Of a stretch of 64,000 nucleotides of DNA, positions 47,988 to 59,870 are shown piece after piece. The stretch comes from Sindora glabra (taxonomy: Eukaryota; Streptophyta; Magnoliopsida; Fabales; Fabaceae): positions 53,199,275-53,263,274 of the forward strand of contig CM035234.1 of NCBI GenBank assembly GCA_020226215.1, given 5' to 3'. Made by a program: the position numbers and the translations under genes. How positions within the stretch are numbered: the stretch's first letter is position 1; each line of letters begins with the position of its first letter. The notes beneath the pieces are model-generated. The model did not search any database. It saw only the letters and a program-made list of their open reading frames with translations, and had not been told where the DNA came from.

Positions 47988-49461
47988 GCCATTGATGATG
48001 GAATGAACCAATGCTTTCTTAGTGATATGTTTATTGGTAAGCTGATCAAATATTGTTGTGCTATAGGCTTGTCAGTTGTTGAATAGTTTGTATAGATCCT
48101 ATCTTTGAACTTACTTTGACAGTCCATATATTAGTTGTTAGTTATCATTTGTATACTCTTTTATTTTTCATTATTAACAAAATAAAAGGTTTTAATCACA
48201 TTTTCTATGAATTGTAGGTACTTTTACTCTACCATACCCTAAAGCTATGGCTAGCCTAGATCAATCCTTGTGTTTGCCTATGCATCAGTCATGGTCTCAT
48301 CAAAGTGAGGTGTTTAATTATGCTTGTTGATATCTCTATTGTAGGATTTTTAGGTAAATTGTACTTAAATATCCTTATGTTATTTGATGGAGCCTTATTA
48401 GAATAGCCTTGATTTATTTAATGCTAGGAAATAGTAATCTTTGTAGCATTTTATGACGTTGCTCATAATTGGATGTACATTTGTTTCAACTTTACAAACC
48501 TAGATGTCGCTCATGTAGAGAAGACGGTTAAGTGGAAGAAGCACAGATGATTGTTTAAATAGCCTAAAATATACATATTCTAGATTATTCCTATAAGCAA
48601 ATATCTCAATGCATATGGTATACTACTTGTTTGGCTAGTACAAATACAATGATGCTTTAATATTTTCTAATTCTTTGTGTGCACAAAAGTTTAAGCACAT
48701 AGGTGGTTAATATGGAAAGAGAAATTAAGAATGTGACAAATTTAGAATTTAACATTTCCTTATGTTCATTTCCAAAAAAATTGTATCTGTTTCCCATCAT
48801 TATTTGAAATGCCCTGGGTTTATTAGGATATTGTGTATTTTTTTAATAGAAATCACTCATCAATTATAATTTTTTTTTCATTTACAAGATATTAAACAAT
48901 TTTCAACTAGTATTAAACTATTATCAAACCATTATTATAGGTTCATATATATGATTAAAATTCATGCATAGAGTTTAACAGAAAATACAACTTATTTATT
49001 GCAATTTAAGTAAATGATAATTGCTTTGTTAGAATATTTAACTTTCTAATAAAAGGTCATCACTAATTAATTATATATAATTTTCTCACTAATGAAATAA
49101 TTTCTCACTAAGTTTGGTGGATTTGTAGTATGAACATTTAATTATTTAATAGAGGTTTACCACTAATTAATTGTATATAATTTTCTCATTTATGAAATAA
49201 TTACTCAATAAATTTCATGAATTTATATTATAACTATCTCTATATTTTATACATTAAGAGCATTATGGTTATTTTACCATATTACATTTTCTTTCTTTCT
49301 AATTTTCTTTTCTACTAAACAAAAGAAAATTTTTTCTCTCCTATTTTCTTTCTCTTCCATTTTCTCTCCTATCAAACAATATAAAAGAAAAATTCTTTCT
49401 CCTCCATTTTTTTTCTACTATTTTCTTTCTCCTCTAATTTCTCCCTAATCCAAACAAAGGC
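47988..49461 (+). other. 3' non-coding arm of the Harbinger element
   Basis: AT-rich, no reading frame. Around 49280-49450 there are pyrimidine-rich tracts (TTTTCTTTCTC type), mirrored by the purine-rich tract after the left end at 33690-33740. A near-repeat of the word TAATTATATATAATTTTCTCA occurs at 49070 and 49160. Confidence 0.45.
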
Positions 49462-49754
49462 TAAAGGCAGCGAACTCTTCCATGATTAGGGTGAAAACTA
49501 TAGTTAGTTATCCTAAGACAATGATACATAAGCCAAAGATAATCTATTCCCTTGGTAATGTCTTACATGTATAGATAAATCGAAAATTTAGCATTCAACC
49601 ATCCAAACAAAGGCTAAAGGCAGTGAGCTTTTCCATGATTAAGGTGAAAACTATAGTTAGTTATCCTAAGACAATGATACATAAGCCAAAGATAATTTAT
49701 TCCCTTAGTAATGTCTACATGTATAGACAAATTGAAAATGTAGCATTCAACCAT
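49450..49754. repeat. Tandem duplication, unit about 153 bp
   Basis: CCAAACAAAGGCTAAAGGCAG occurs at 49450 and again at 49603, and the following 130 bases agree almost completely. The first unit starts in the last bases of the proposed Harbinger end, so the duplication copied the element end together with flanking DNA. Confidence 0.9.
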
Positions 49755-50005
49755 CCTTTATTCTCATAATTATAAATTTAACCCAAAGTTAAAATATCTT
49801 TTAAAATAATATTATGTGCATTATTTATATAATTTCATATTATACATTTAAAAAATATAATATTTTTTATTCATAATTAAATCATTACTATATAAAGTTA
49901 TGTAGAATATATTAATTAATAAAAATAATTATTTATATAATTAAACTAAAGCTAAATCATTCACTCATAAATATAATCCTAGCATGTAAAAAATTGTTAG
50001 TAGTA
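49755..50005. other. AT-rich spacer
   Basis: Very AT-rich sequence without recognisable feature between the 153-bp duplication and the next LTR. Confidence 0.5.
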
Positions 50006-50780
50006 TGATGTGATCTTAATGGCGTAATCTCAAGGAGCAAAACTAAGAAGATCAATAATGTGACATTCAAGATATACCATATCATCATTACCTTGGCACC
50101 ACATCACTGCCACATCATCATCACTTTGATGCCATGTCAACACCACATCATTGTCAACCATAACTTTAATTAGTGTCACTTTAACCCATTTCACCATTAT
50201 TTGATGTTTTGGATTTTTATTTAGCATTTAAACTTTTAATTTGTGTTTATTTTGTATTATATCATTTTAAAGCATTTTGGACTTTAGTTTAGACTAAATG
50301 TATCTTGACCAAATTTGCTTTAAAACCTTTACCATTTTACTTTAAGTCATTTACTATGTTACTTAGAGTCATTTAAAAGCTCTTTTCATTAGGTTAAGGT
50401 TAGTGTATTAATTTTGCACTTATTTATTTCATTTAAGTCCATTTTTAATTAGTGTTTTAAAAAGTTATATAAGAAGGTTTGTTCCTTATGGGACAATTTA
50501 GATTTGACACTTTATGTGAACGACTGTGGTTGCCTTCTCTTATGAAAGTGTGATTCTTTCTTTGGTTCTTGAATGAATTTCTAAACTTATAAAAAAGATT
50601 CGACCTTTGTGGTATCTTTTCTCACTTATCAAAGGAAATTCTTCTTTTGTGGCATGATCTTCATCACTTATTACTCTTTTTCTTCTACATTATGAAGTAT
50701 AGCATGAAAATCCTTCTATTTTCATTTCATTTTCTAAAATTAGGACAATCCTTGGGATTTCCATATTCGAATTCATATCA
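50006..50780 (+). repeat. 5' LTR of a truncated plus-strand gypsy element
   Basis: Starts TGATGTGATC and ends TTCATATCA, then a decayed primer site TTTAATAACAGAG. The body matches the G1 and G2 LTRs in inverse orientation, for example the block around 50240-50480. Its first 100 bases hold the remnant of the same basic tail (ISRSKTKKINN). It has no partner LTR in the window. Confidence 0.7.
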
Positions 50781-52074
50781 TTTAATAACAGAGTTTTTGG
50801 TTCCCAAATTTGAGATTTAATTCCTTTTCATTTTTGCTTTTTTTCACATTTAATTTCTTTAATTTTTGTTATTGTTTCATCAAAATGTTGTTCATCAATT
50901 TTGTCAATTGTGTTTTTGCTATTCATTGCAATATTTCATTCTTGCCTTTTCATTTATATTCTATGTATCATTGTACATTGTTGTGTTTCTATGTTTGATT
51001 CATCTTTTGCAATAATGATTCTAATTGTCTCATTCCATCTAGTCAATTTAATTTGTATCTAAATAATTACATCTTATTTTTTGTGCATTTTTATGATTAG
51101 GTTGGTGTTGTAATATTTAATTCCAATCCATCTATTGAGTTAATGCCTTTAATTGTCCATTTTGCAATTGCATATTAAGTTTGGCATCTTTAAATCTTGT
51201 TTTGTCCAAAATTGATTAATGTCTTGATGCAACTTACATTAGTGTTTGTTTTTAATTCCTTTCAAGTCATTTATGCTAATTGACTTTGTGTTACGAGTCA
51301 ACTCAATATGCTACCTACATCATTGTGGTGCTTTTGTTAATGCTATTGTTCCATTTTAATTCATTCATGTTTGCCATGTTATTCGTATTTTAATTCAATT
51401 GCATTATCTTATGTTTAATGTTTTTAAGTCAATTTTATGTTATTGTTCCTTTTAAATTTTATTTTTTTGTATGTCTCTCATTTTCCATTTTAAAGTTACA
51501 TTTTAGTGTAAGTTCCGTTACATCTTTTATTGTTAATTTTGGACATTTTGAATTTTGCAAATCTTTACACCTTTATGTACTAGTTTGAGCATTTTGAAAT
51601 TATGCAACTTGTAAGATCTCATATGTTATTGTGTTTTAGGGTGTTAAAAAAATACAAAAAATAAAAAATAAAAACATTGTGTTAAATTAGTTGAAAAGAA
51701 ATGAAGTGTTGAATAGTATGTGAGAGAAAAAAAAGAAAGAAGTAGTACTATAGAACAAAAGGAAACAAAACAAACAAATGATACAAAAGAGAAAAAAAGG
51801 AAACAAAAAAGTTATTGTTAGAAAAATAAAGGAGTGAAAGAAAGTTTTTGATTGTGAAAGACAAAAAGAAGTTGTGAGTATTGAAAAAAAGTGATTCAAA
51901 AGAAAAATAGAAGTGAAAAACAAAAAAGTTGTTGAATTGTGACAAATAAAAGAGGAGAATTGTTTGAATGGTGAAAAGTAAAAGGAAAAAAAAAAGAGAA
52001 GTGAAACTTTGCTATTTACTATGGAAAGCAAAAAGAAGTTAATACTATTTCTTTGAATGCCTAATTTCAAGTTA
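50781..52074 (+). other. Leader of the truncated gypsy element
   Basis: T-rich at first, then purine-rich with A-runs (51640-52030), like the leaders of the sister elements. It contains no Gag. The element is cut at 52075 by a family D LTR. Long open frames on the minus strand here are composition artefacts. Confidence 0.55.
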
Positions 52075-53239
52075 TGTCATGACCCAATTTCGATCATAAC
52101 CGGTATGGATCCCAATACGAGTTTCCACATGCCTTAACATTTTTCATTCTAATTCATCTCTATATTTCTAAGGAAAGTTGACATTCACTTTAAACTTTGT
52201 AGAAAAATAGACAAAGTTCCTCTATTTTTGGACATTTTCTGAGGGCCACATGTCCTAAAATACAAAACTTATATAAATTTTCAAATATGACAGTATCATA
52301 TACATACATAATGTTACATATTTACAACATATATATAGATAAATGATTCAACACATTACATTTTGAATCATTATAATTTTTAATCCATTTTTATTCTAAT
52401 TCCAACTATCAAAATCCTTTAACAAAGCGGTTTCAATTTTCCATAGATGTAGTAAGGTTCAAACATGCTTATTTCAACCTGATAACATTGAGAATAAAAC
52501 AAAATGACTTATATGAACCTACTAAGCATATATCTACCATTATTTGTGTACATACATAATAGTTACAGAATAATTATATATTAAGTTAGAAAATAATAAC
52601 AAACTCATTTCTAGGATTTTTGAATTATATAGAATCATACCTTGAATCTGAGTGTGCAAGAATCGAGTGTGCACCTGCTCACAACTTAGATTCCATACCT
52701 CATATTGTTAATTATAGTAGACTCCATTACTCATTGAAACATAATATCCTTATGATATCTCATGCCACCCATCCTTGGTAGTCAGCAAATTCATAAGCAA
52801 CCAATAAGGCTTAAATGAATCATCACAATCCTTTCAAATTCTTGCAATCATGTTAAACAATAATGTTCAATCATAGATAATTTTCAATATCACATCATAT
52901 CACACATATATTTTTAGTAAACGTACATGTAACTACTTTTTTATTTTTAAGTCACTTTCACATCTTTCATAACTATTTGCTAGGAATTTCTCATCTAACT
53001 TGATATGAACCAGTCCAGTACTTTGCATGAGCAAGCCCAAGTAGAGAAAGATTTAATATTAAGTGAAGGCCCAATAACAAGAAGAAGGCTTAAAAGGATA
53101 CAAGAAGGAATTGGAGCCCATGTGAATGCATTCCTGGCCCAAGAAGCCCAAGTAGAAGAAACAACTAGAGCTGAAGTGTTGCTTATTCGAGCCCATGAAA
53201 TCTGAAGATATCCGAAGTGCAACGAATCTAGACACATTT

Positions 53240-53510
53240 TCCTAATATGGAGCATGACAAATTAAGAGATAATTTCCTAATTCGGAGTCAATGAACTTGG
53301 ACATATTTTCCTAATATAGAGTGCAATGAACCTAGACATATGAGTTAATTATGAGATAATTTCCTAATATGGAGCACAAGAAATGTGGAAACATTATCCT
53401 AATATGGAGTGCAATGAATTTGAAGATGATTTCCAAATATAGGATACAATGAATCTAGACATGGAGTGTAGCAAATCAAGAAATAATTTCCTAATCGAGA
53501 ATATAATAAA
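53240..53510. repeat. Imperfect short repeats in the LTR U3
   Basis: The word TTTCCTAATATGGAG or a close variant, followed by GCAA and a variable segment, recurs about seven times at 30-55 bp spacing. The 3' LTR has the same array (58250-58530). Such arrays upstream of a TATA box often act as enhancers; that role is an inference. Confidence 0.7.
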
Positions 53511-53611
53511 TAGGAAAATCTGAGGATAATTTTCATTTTTAATTTAATGATAGTCAAAGCTTTGTATTTTTCCAAATATGGCATTTACTATTTGTATTTT
53601 CCTAAGAGTAG

Positions 53612-53620
53612 TATAAATAG
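53612..53620 (+). promoter_or_regulatory. TATA box of the 5' LTR
   Basis: TATAAATAG, repeated at 58629-58637 in the 3' LTR, at the place expected for the U3 promoter. Confidence 0.65.
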
Positions 53621-54056
53621 GAATCTATGTAACTCAGAAAAGGTAGTTAATGAATAATACACAAATTTGAGTGTTTCTTCTCCAAAGTATGAGAATATTA
53701 TCTTCTTTTGCTCTTGTAAAACCTTGCTTTGTCAATCTTCCTTTATAAGATTAGTGATTCAAATTCATAAAAGCCCCTAATTTGTACTTCAACCTAGGTG
53801 CGTTGTTGTGTGGATTGGTCAATTCATGTTCGTGGTTGGACAAGTGGTCTAAGTAGCAGGTCGTATTCCTTATAGCGTTGGTTGGCTGCTTGCATTCGTC
53901 AGGTCATCGAACCACTTAAGTCAGAGCTTATCACTCCCAATTTCCTTCCTCATTTCTGGAGTGTGGTGCTCATATCATTCTCTTACATTATTTTTAATTT
54001 ACTTTATTTGCATATGCCGTGAAAATCGGGACACCTCTATGGAATTTCCTATCATT

Positions 54057-54070
54057 TGGTATTCGAGCAA
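54057..54070 (+). promoter_or_regulatory. Primer-binding site
   Basis: TGGTATTCGAGCAA follows the LTR end after two bases. It differs at a few positions from the tRNA-Met type site TGGTATCAGAGC. Confidence 0.7.
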
Positions 54071-54578
54071 CTGGTTGACACGATAGGCGTTTAGTTTTAT
54101 TCTTTTATTTTGCAATATATAAAAAAATATAAGTAAAAAAAAGAAAAAAAATTCTTGCAAAAAAAATTCAAGCAAAAAAAAAGAAGAAAGCACAAAAAAA
54201 AGCAAAAGTAAAAAAAAATTATGAAAAAAATATATAAAAAAAAGAAAACAGAAACGTAAAAAAAAAGAGAAAGTGATACAAAAAAAAAAGAAAATGTGAC
54301 TATTTAGTTTCTTACAATTTGAAATTTTAGAATTGTTGAATTGCATAGTTGAGATAGACATTGTTTTGTACACATAAGGAATTTCTTTACTTTCATTTAC
54401 AGAACCTATCCCTTATCTTGTAACCTATTTTGACCATCTACATTCAAGTGCTTGGTTGAAGCTAAGAAATTGGTAATTGTTGAATCACTCACAAAGATTT
54501 AGGTTGCATAAGAGCTTAGGAAGATATTGAGGGATTGAGAGTTAGTGAGATTATCAAGAAAGGAGTGAAAACACTTAA
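54071..54578 (+). other. Leader with A-rich tract
   Basis: The stretch 54115-54295 is almost pure A with scattered G, as in the sister leaders. No Gag is encoded here or after it. The Gag region present in G1 and G2 (about 1.2 kb) is missing. Confidence 0.65.
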
Positions 54579-57144
54579 TTGGGAGAATTTGTGAGATCAA
54601 ATATTCTATTTTCCTTTTTCACTAACATGGCAGAAGAAGAAGAACTCCTGGTGGCGAGAAGAGTACTTAGCATTCAAACAATGGAGGAAGAGAACAACCA
54701 AAGAGAGAACTTATTCCACACACGCTGCCGAATTCAAGACAAGGTATGTAGTGTAATAATTGATGGAGGAAGTTACAGCAATGTGGCAAGTGTTGAATTA
54801 GTAGAAAAGCTAAACCTACCTACACTCAAACACAATCATCCCTACAAGCTCCAGTGGCTGAATGAGTGTGGTGAAATGAAGGTGACAAAATAAGTGAAAA
54901 TTTTATTTTTTATTGGCAAATATAGAGATGAAGTTGTATATGATATTGTACCCATGAAAGCATGTCATCTTTTATTAGGTAGGCCTTGGCAGTATGATAA
55001 GAGAGTCACACATAACGGATTTTCAAACCGTTATTCTTTTGTGCTTCAAAGGGAACCTATAACCCTCCTTCCTATGTCACCAAAACAAATATTGAAAGAT
55101 CAAATCAAGAGGGAACAGAAAAGAGAGAGTGTGAGTAAGAAAGAAAATCAAAAGGAAGAAAGTGAAAATAAAAATGAGAAAAAGCTAGAAAAAGTGAGCC
55201 AATTAAGAGAAAAGAAAGAAAGAAAAGAAAAATTGCGAGGAAAGGGAGAAAATAAGGAAAAAGAAGAGAAGAGCTTGTTAGTGGAAAAAAAGAGTGAGAT
55301 TAAACAAGCTTTGTTTTCTCAGCAAAACCTTCTAGTACTTATGTACAAAGAGCCTATGTTGAACACTAACAACTTAACCTCTATGTTGCTTAGTGCTATT
55401 TTATCTCTTTTATAGGAGTATGAGGATATTTTTCCCGATGAGGTACCTCTAGGTTTAGCACTAATTAGAGGGATAGAACATTAAATTAATTTCATTCTTA
55501 GAGCATCTTTGCCTAATCATCTAGTATACCGCACAAATCTTGAAGAGGCTAAGGAAATCCAAAAACAAGTTCAAGAGTTGATGGACAAAGGATATGTGAG
55601 AGAAAGCCTTAGTCCTTGTGCAGTTCCAGTATTACTTGTGCCTAAGAAGGATGGTACATGGAGGATGTGCATTGATTGTAGAGCCATTAACAACATAACG
55701 GTAAGATATCGTCATCCTATTCCTAGGTTAGATAATATGCTTGATGAATTAACTAGTTCTACTATCTTCTCTAAAATTGATTTAAAAAGTGGCTACCATT
55801 AAATAAGAATGAAAGAAGGAGATGAATGGAAAATAGCATTTAAGACTAAACATAGACTTTATGAATGGTTAGTTATGCCTTTTGGATTAACTAATGCACC
55901 TAGTACATTCATGAGGTTAATGAACCATGTGCTGCGATCTTACATTGGTAAATTTATTGTAGTTTATTTTGATGATTTTCTTGTGTATAGTAGAACCTTT
56001 GATGAACATGTGGATCACCTTAGACAAATTTTAGATATTCTAAGAAAGGAAAGATTGTTTGGCAATTTCAATAAATGTGATTTTTGCAAAGATAAAGTTA
56101 TTTTTCTTAGTTATGTTATAAGTAGTAAAGGTATAGAAGTGGATGAAGAGAAGGTCAAAGCAATCCAAGATTGGCCAACTCCTACCACCATTGGACAAGT
56201 GAGGAGCTTCCATGGACTTGCAAGCTTCTATAAGAGGTTCATGAAGGATTTCAGCACATTGGCTACCCCATTGAATGAATTGACCAAAAAGAACATTCCT
56301 TTTATATGAGGAAAAACTCAAGAGAAAGCCTTCAAAGCCATCAAGGAGAAGCTCACTTGTGCACCTTTATTAGCCCTTCCAGATTTTGGTAAGACTTTTG
56401 AGATTGAATGTGATGTTAGTGGAATTGGCATAAGAGGTGTACTCATACAAGAAGGTAAGCCCATTGCATACTTCAGTGAAAAACTAAGTGAACCCATACT
56501 TAATTATCCAACTTATGATAAAGAGTTATATGCATTAGTTAGAGTTTTGGAAAATTGGCAACATTATTTGTGGTCCAAAGAATTTATTATACATTCTGAC
56601 CATGAAGCTCTCAAACATGTAAAGAGTTAAAACAAGTTGAATCGTAGGCATGCTAAATGGATTGAATTCATTGAATCATTTCCCTATGTGATTAAGCATA
56701 AGAAAGGAAAAGAAAATATTATTGCTGATGCTTTATCACAAAGGTATATTCTTCTTTCCATGTTAGATGCTAAGGTTCTTGGTTTTGAATTTATTAAAGA
56801 ATTGTATATTAATGATGCTGATTTTGGTGAAGCCTTTAGTCATTGTAAACCAGGTGCTGGTTGGAACAAATTTTTCTTGCATGATGGCTTCTTTTATCAC
56901 ATTGGCAAACTTTGCATTCCAAATTATTCATTGCTTGTATTATTATTGAAAGAAGCGCATTCTGGAGGTCTCATTAGACATTTTGGTGTTGCAAAAACAT
57001 TTGCTATTCTAAATGAACATTTTTATTAGCCTAGGATACATAGGGATGTTGAAAAATTTGTGGGAAAATGTATTGTATGTCATAAAGCAAAATCTAAATT
57101 GAATCCCCATGGATTGTACACTCCCCTCCCCATTCCGAATGTCT
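54579..57144 (+). pseudogene. gypsy pol: protease, reverse transcriptase, RNase H, integrase zinc finger
   Basis: One frame runs from an ATG at 54579. The protease has VIIDGGSYSNVAS (about 54756-54794) and CHLLLGRPWQYDKRV. After a lysine/glutamate-rich linker the RT has LVPKKDGTWRMCIDCRAINN, IFSKIDLKSGYH, GLTNAPSTFMRLMNHVLRSY and the catalytic YFDD (55966-55977). RNase H has IECDVSG, YDKELYALVRVLENW and HSDHEALKH. The integrase zinc region has H-x7-H and C-x2-C (CIVCHKAKS). In-frame stops lie at 54891, 55413, 55482, 55800, 56307, 56628 and 57027. About 20 bases are missing near 57137-57144, which shifts the frame before the integrase core. These proteins would make and process the element cDNA. 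Confidence 0.93.
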
Positions 57145-58029
57145 ATGGACTTTATTTTAGGATTGGTTAGGTCTAAGAGGGGGAGAGACTCTATTTTTGT
57201 AATTGTAGATAGATTTTCCAAAATGGCACATTTTATTCCATGTCATAAAGTTGATGATGCTTCTAACATTGCTAATTTATTCTTTAGGGAAGTTGTGAGG
57301 TTGCATGGGATGCCAAGAACCATTGTTTCTGATCGAGATGCTAAATTCCTAAGCTATTTTTGGAAAACCTTATGGAGCAAGCTTGGGACAAAGTTGTTAT
57401 TTTCTACAACATGCCACTCACAAACTGATGGACAAACTGAAGTTGTGAATAGAATGCTTTCTTCTTTGTTGAGAATGATCATCAAGAAAAATTTGAAGAA
57501 TTGGGAGGAATGTCTACCACACGTCGAGTTTGCTTACAATAGGGCTGTTCATTCCACTACTAAATATTCGCCTTTTGAAATTATTTATGGTTTAAATCCA
57601 CTTGCACCTGTTGATTTAATTCCTTTACCTTTGCAGGAAAGAGCCAACATGGATGGTAAGCAACGTGCTGAGTTTGTTAAACAAATTCATGAAAAGACAT
57701 ATCATAACATTGAAAGGATGACTCAACAATATGTGAATTGTGCTAATAAAGGGAGAAAGAAAATAATTTTTGAGCCTAGAGACTTAGTCTGGTTGCATTT
57801 AAGAAAGGAAAGATTTCCTAAGAAAAGAAAGTCTAAACTCATGCCAAGAGGAGATGGACCTTTTCGAGTACTTGAGAGGATCAATAATAATGCTTACAAG
57901 CTTGAATTGCCTGATGAGTATGGAGTTAGTACTACCTTCAATGTTTCTTACCTCTCCCCTTATTTTGATGCAGATCTTGAAGAGTCGAGGACGACTCCTT
58001 TTCAAGAGGGGGAGGATGATATGAACTAG
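57145..58029 (+). pseudogene. gypsy pol: integrase core and C-terminal domain
   Basis: This frame, one base off from the part before, is open to 58029. The catalytic triad is visible: D in SMDFILGL, D in SDRDAKFLS and E in QTDGQTEVVNR. The C-terminal module has the GPF motif (GDGPFRVLERINNNAYKLEL). I see no chromodomain after it. The frame crosses the polypurine tract and ends at a TAG (58027-58029) four codons into the 3' LTR. The 5' LTR has CAG at that place and stays open for about 65 codons more. Confidence 0.92.
58004..58016 (+). promoter_or_regulatory. Polypurine tract
   Basis: AAGAGGGGGAGGA ends directly at the 3' LTR; it is the primer for plus-strand cDNA. The same position in G2 reads AAGAGGGAGGGGA. 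Confidence 0.88.
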
Positions 58030-59071
58030 TCCAGCACTTTGCATGAGCAAGCCCAAGTAGAGAAAGATTTAATATTAAGTGAAGGCCCAATGACAAGAGG
58101 AAGGCTCAAAAGGATACAAGAAGGAATTGGAGCCCATGTGAATGCATTCTTGGCCCAAGAAGCCTAAGTAGAAGAAGCAAGTAGAGCTGAAGTGTTGCTT
58201 ATCTGAGCTCATGAAATCTAAAGATATCCGGAGTGCAACAAATCTAGACACATATTCCTAATATGAAGCATGACAAATTAGGAGATAATTTAATAATTCG
58301 GAGTCAATGAACTTGGACATATTTTCCTAATATGGAGTGCAATAAACCTGGACATATGAGTTAATTATGAGATAATTTCCTAATATGGAGCGCAACAAAT
58401 GTGGAAACATTATCCTAATATGGAGCACAATGAATCTGAAGATGATTTTCAAATATAGGATACAATGAATCTAGACATGGAATGTAGCAAATCAAGAAAT
58501 ATTTTCCTAATCGGGAATATAACAAATAAGGAAAATCTGAGGATAATTTTCATTTTTAATTTAATGATAGTCAAAGCTTTGTATTTTTCCAAATATGGCA
58601 TTTACTATTTGTATTTTCCTAAGAGTAGTATAAATAGGAATCTATGTAACTCAGAATAGGCAGTTGATGAATAATACACAAATTTGAGTGTTCCTTCTCC
58701 AAAGTGTGAGAATATGATCTTCTTTTGCTCTTGTGAAACCTTGCTTTGTCAATCTTCCATTATAAGATTGGTGATTCAAATTCATAAAAGCCCCCAATTT
58801 GTGCTTCAACCCAGGTGCGTTGTTGTGTGGATTAGTCAATTCGTGTTCGTGGTTGGACAAGTGGTCTAAGTAGTAGGTCGCATTCCTTATAGCGTTGGTT
58901 GGTTGCTTGCATTCGTCAGGTCATCGAACCACCCAAGTCCGAGCTTATCACTCCCAATTTCCTTCCTCATTTCTGGAGTGTGGCGCTCATATCATTCTTT
59001 TACATTATTTTTTATTTACTTTATTTGCCTACGCCGTGAAGATCGGGACACCCCTATGGAATTCCCTATCA
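58017..59071 (+). repeat. 3' LTR of the 53-59 kb gypsy element
   Basis: 1055 bp, aligned end to end with 53001-54054. It differs by many single changes, mostly transitions, and a few one-base indels. One change, CAG to TAG at 58027, shortens the polyprotein. Confidence 0.95.
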
Positions 59072-59870
59072 TAACTTTTATATCATTGCTTCATCACAGT
59101 TCATAATTTCTAATGCCATTCGTGGCATGGTTCCTAGATAATATATTCATGAGAGTTCAAGTCTCATATTATTAAAGCACAGAACAATATATATAGATAA
59201 CAATGCCGTTGTGCTTATCTACATGGCCATAACACATAGATATCCACGAAATTCATTCCTAAACAATTAGTGGTTAGAAATACCACAACCATGCTTTCTA
59301 AGTATGGTCATTTAACACTCACTCAAACAATTAGTTATATTTATACCACGAATATTATTTCCACATTTGCCTAAATAGATAACTATCTTCTAATCACAGA
59401 TATCATCCTTACGTTAATAATATATGGATGCAAGGATAATTTAATAATAATCTATACTATATGAGTGTACCTTAAAGAACTCACATATAGAAGTGTGTAT
59501 ATATTCTATATCATCCATAAGCATATAAAATATAATACTTAGTCATCAGCTTATTAAAGTATTTATTAAGGGTGAGATATATACTTACTTGGTGGTGCAC
59601 ATTCCTTATTACTTGCTTCTTATATTTCCTAGTATTAATTGGTAATCCAACTATACCACTTATTATTTTCAAACTTATCATCAAAATATTGGATATTCTC
59701 ATATATAATGACTTTTCCAAATCAAAGTACAAAACTATCAAAACACTATCATTCACATCACTGTATAAAATTATACACCTATCTCCTTATATCTTTAACT
59801 TTCTATAAAAAACTAGAAAATCATTTTTATTAGGAACTCTTATTTTGATGATATAATTATATTCTAAATA

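Larger units (their letters stand above)
33665..49461 (+). mobile_element. PIF/Harbinger DNA transposon remnant, split by gypsy element G2
   Basis: Both genes typical of plant PIF/Harbinger elements are present in the same direction: a DDE transposase (35525-35755 plus 45034-46254) and a Myb/SANT-like protein (46571-47987). Candidate ends are CCCCCGGTTTGG at 33665 and, read inward from 49461, GCCTTTGTTTGG. They share 8 of 12 bases, and TAA lies outside both (33662-33664 and 49462-49464). Purine-rich subterminal tracts follow both ends. Without G2 the element would be about 6.5 kb. The superfamily is certain; the exact ends are a proposal. Confidence 0.6.
53001..54054 (+). repeat. 5' LTR of the 53-59 kb gypsy element
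   Basis: 1054 bp, TGATATGAAC...CCTATCA. U3 includes an open frame from 53005 to 53205 (tail peptide with GPITRRRLKRIQE) and an imperfect array of TTTCCTAATATGGAG-type units (53240-53510). A TATAAATAG box lies at 53612-53620, so transcripts should begin near 53640-53650. Confidence 0.95.
53001..59071 (+). mobile_element. Ty3/gypsy element with both LTRs and TAACT duplication, lacking gag
   Basis: LTRs at 53001-54054 and 58017-59071, a primer site at 54057, a polypurine tract at 58004-58016 and a perfect TAACT duplication (52996-53000 and 59072-59076). The 3.96 kb interior holds protease, reverse transcriptase, RNase H and integrase in this order (Ty3 order) with recognisable catalytic motifs. 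There is no Gag core and no zinc knuckle. Seven in-frame stops and one frameshift break the polyprotein. The LTRs differ at roughly 6 percent over their first 550 bp by eye. Confidence 0.95.

Noticed and set aside
51687..52070. 127-codon minus-strand frame rich in Phe, Ser and Leu
   Set aside because: It is the complement of the purine-rich leader of a gypsy element. Its composition explains the openness and the apparent membrane protein.
53240..53510. CRISPR-like short repeats
   Set aside because: Repeats are imperfect, spacing is irregular, and both LTRs share them; they belong to U3.
53999..54373. 124-codon minus-strand Phe-rich frame
   Set aside because: Complement of the A-rich leader of the 53-59 kb element.
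59511..59833. Three overlapping short frames
   Set aside because: AT-rich LTR sequence. The frames are not kept in the other family D copies.
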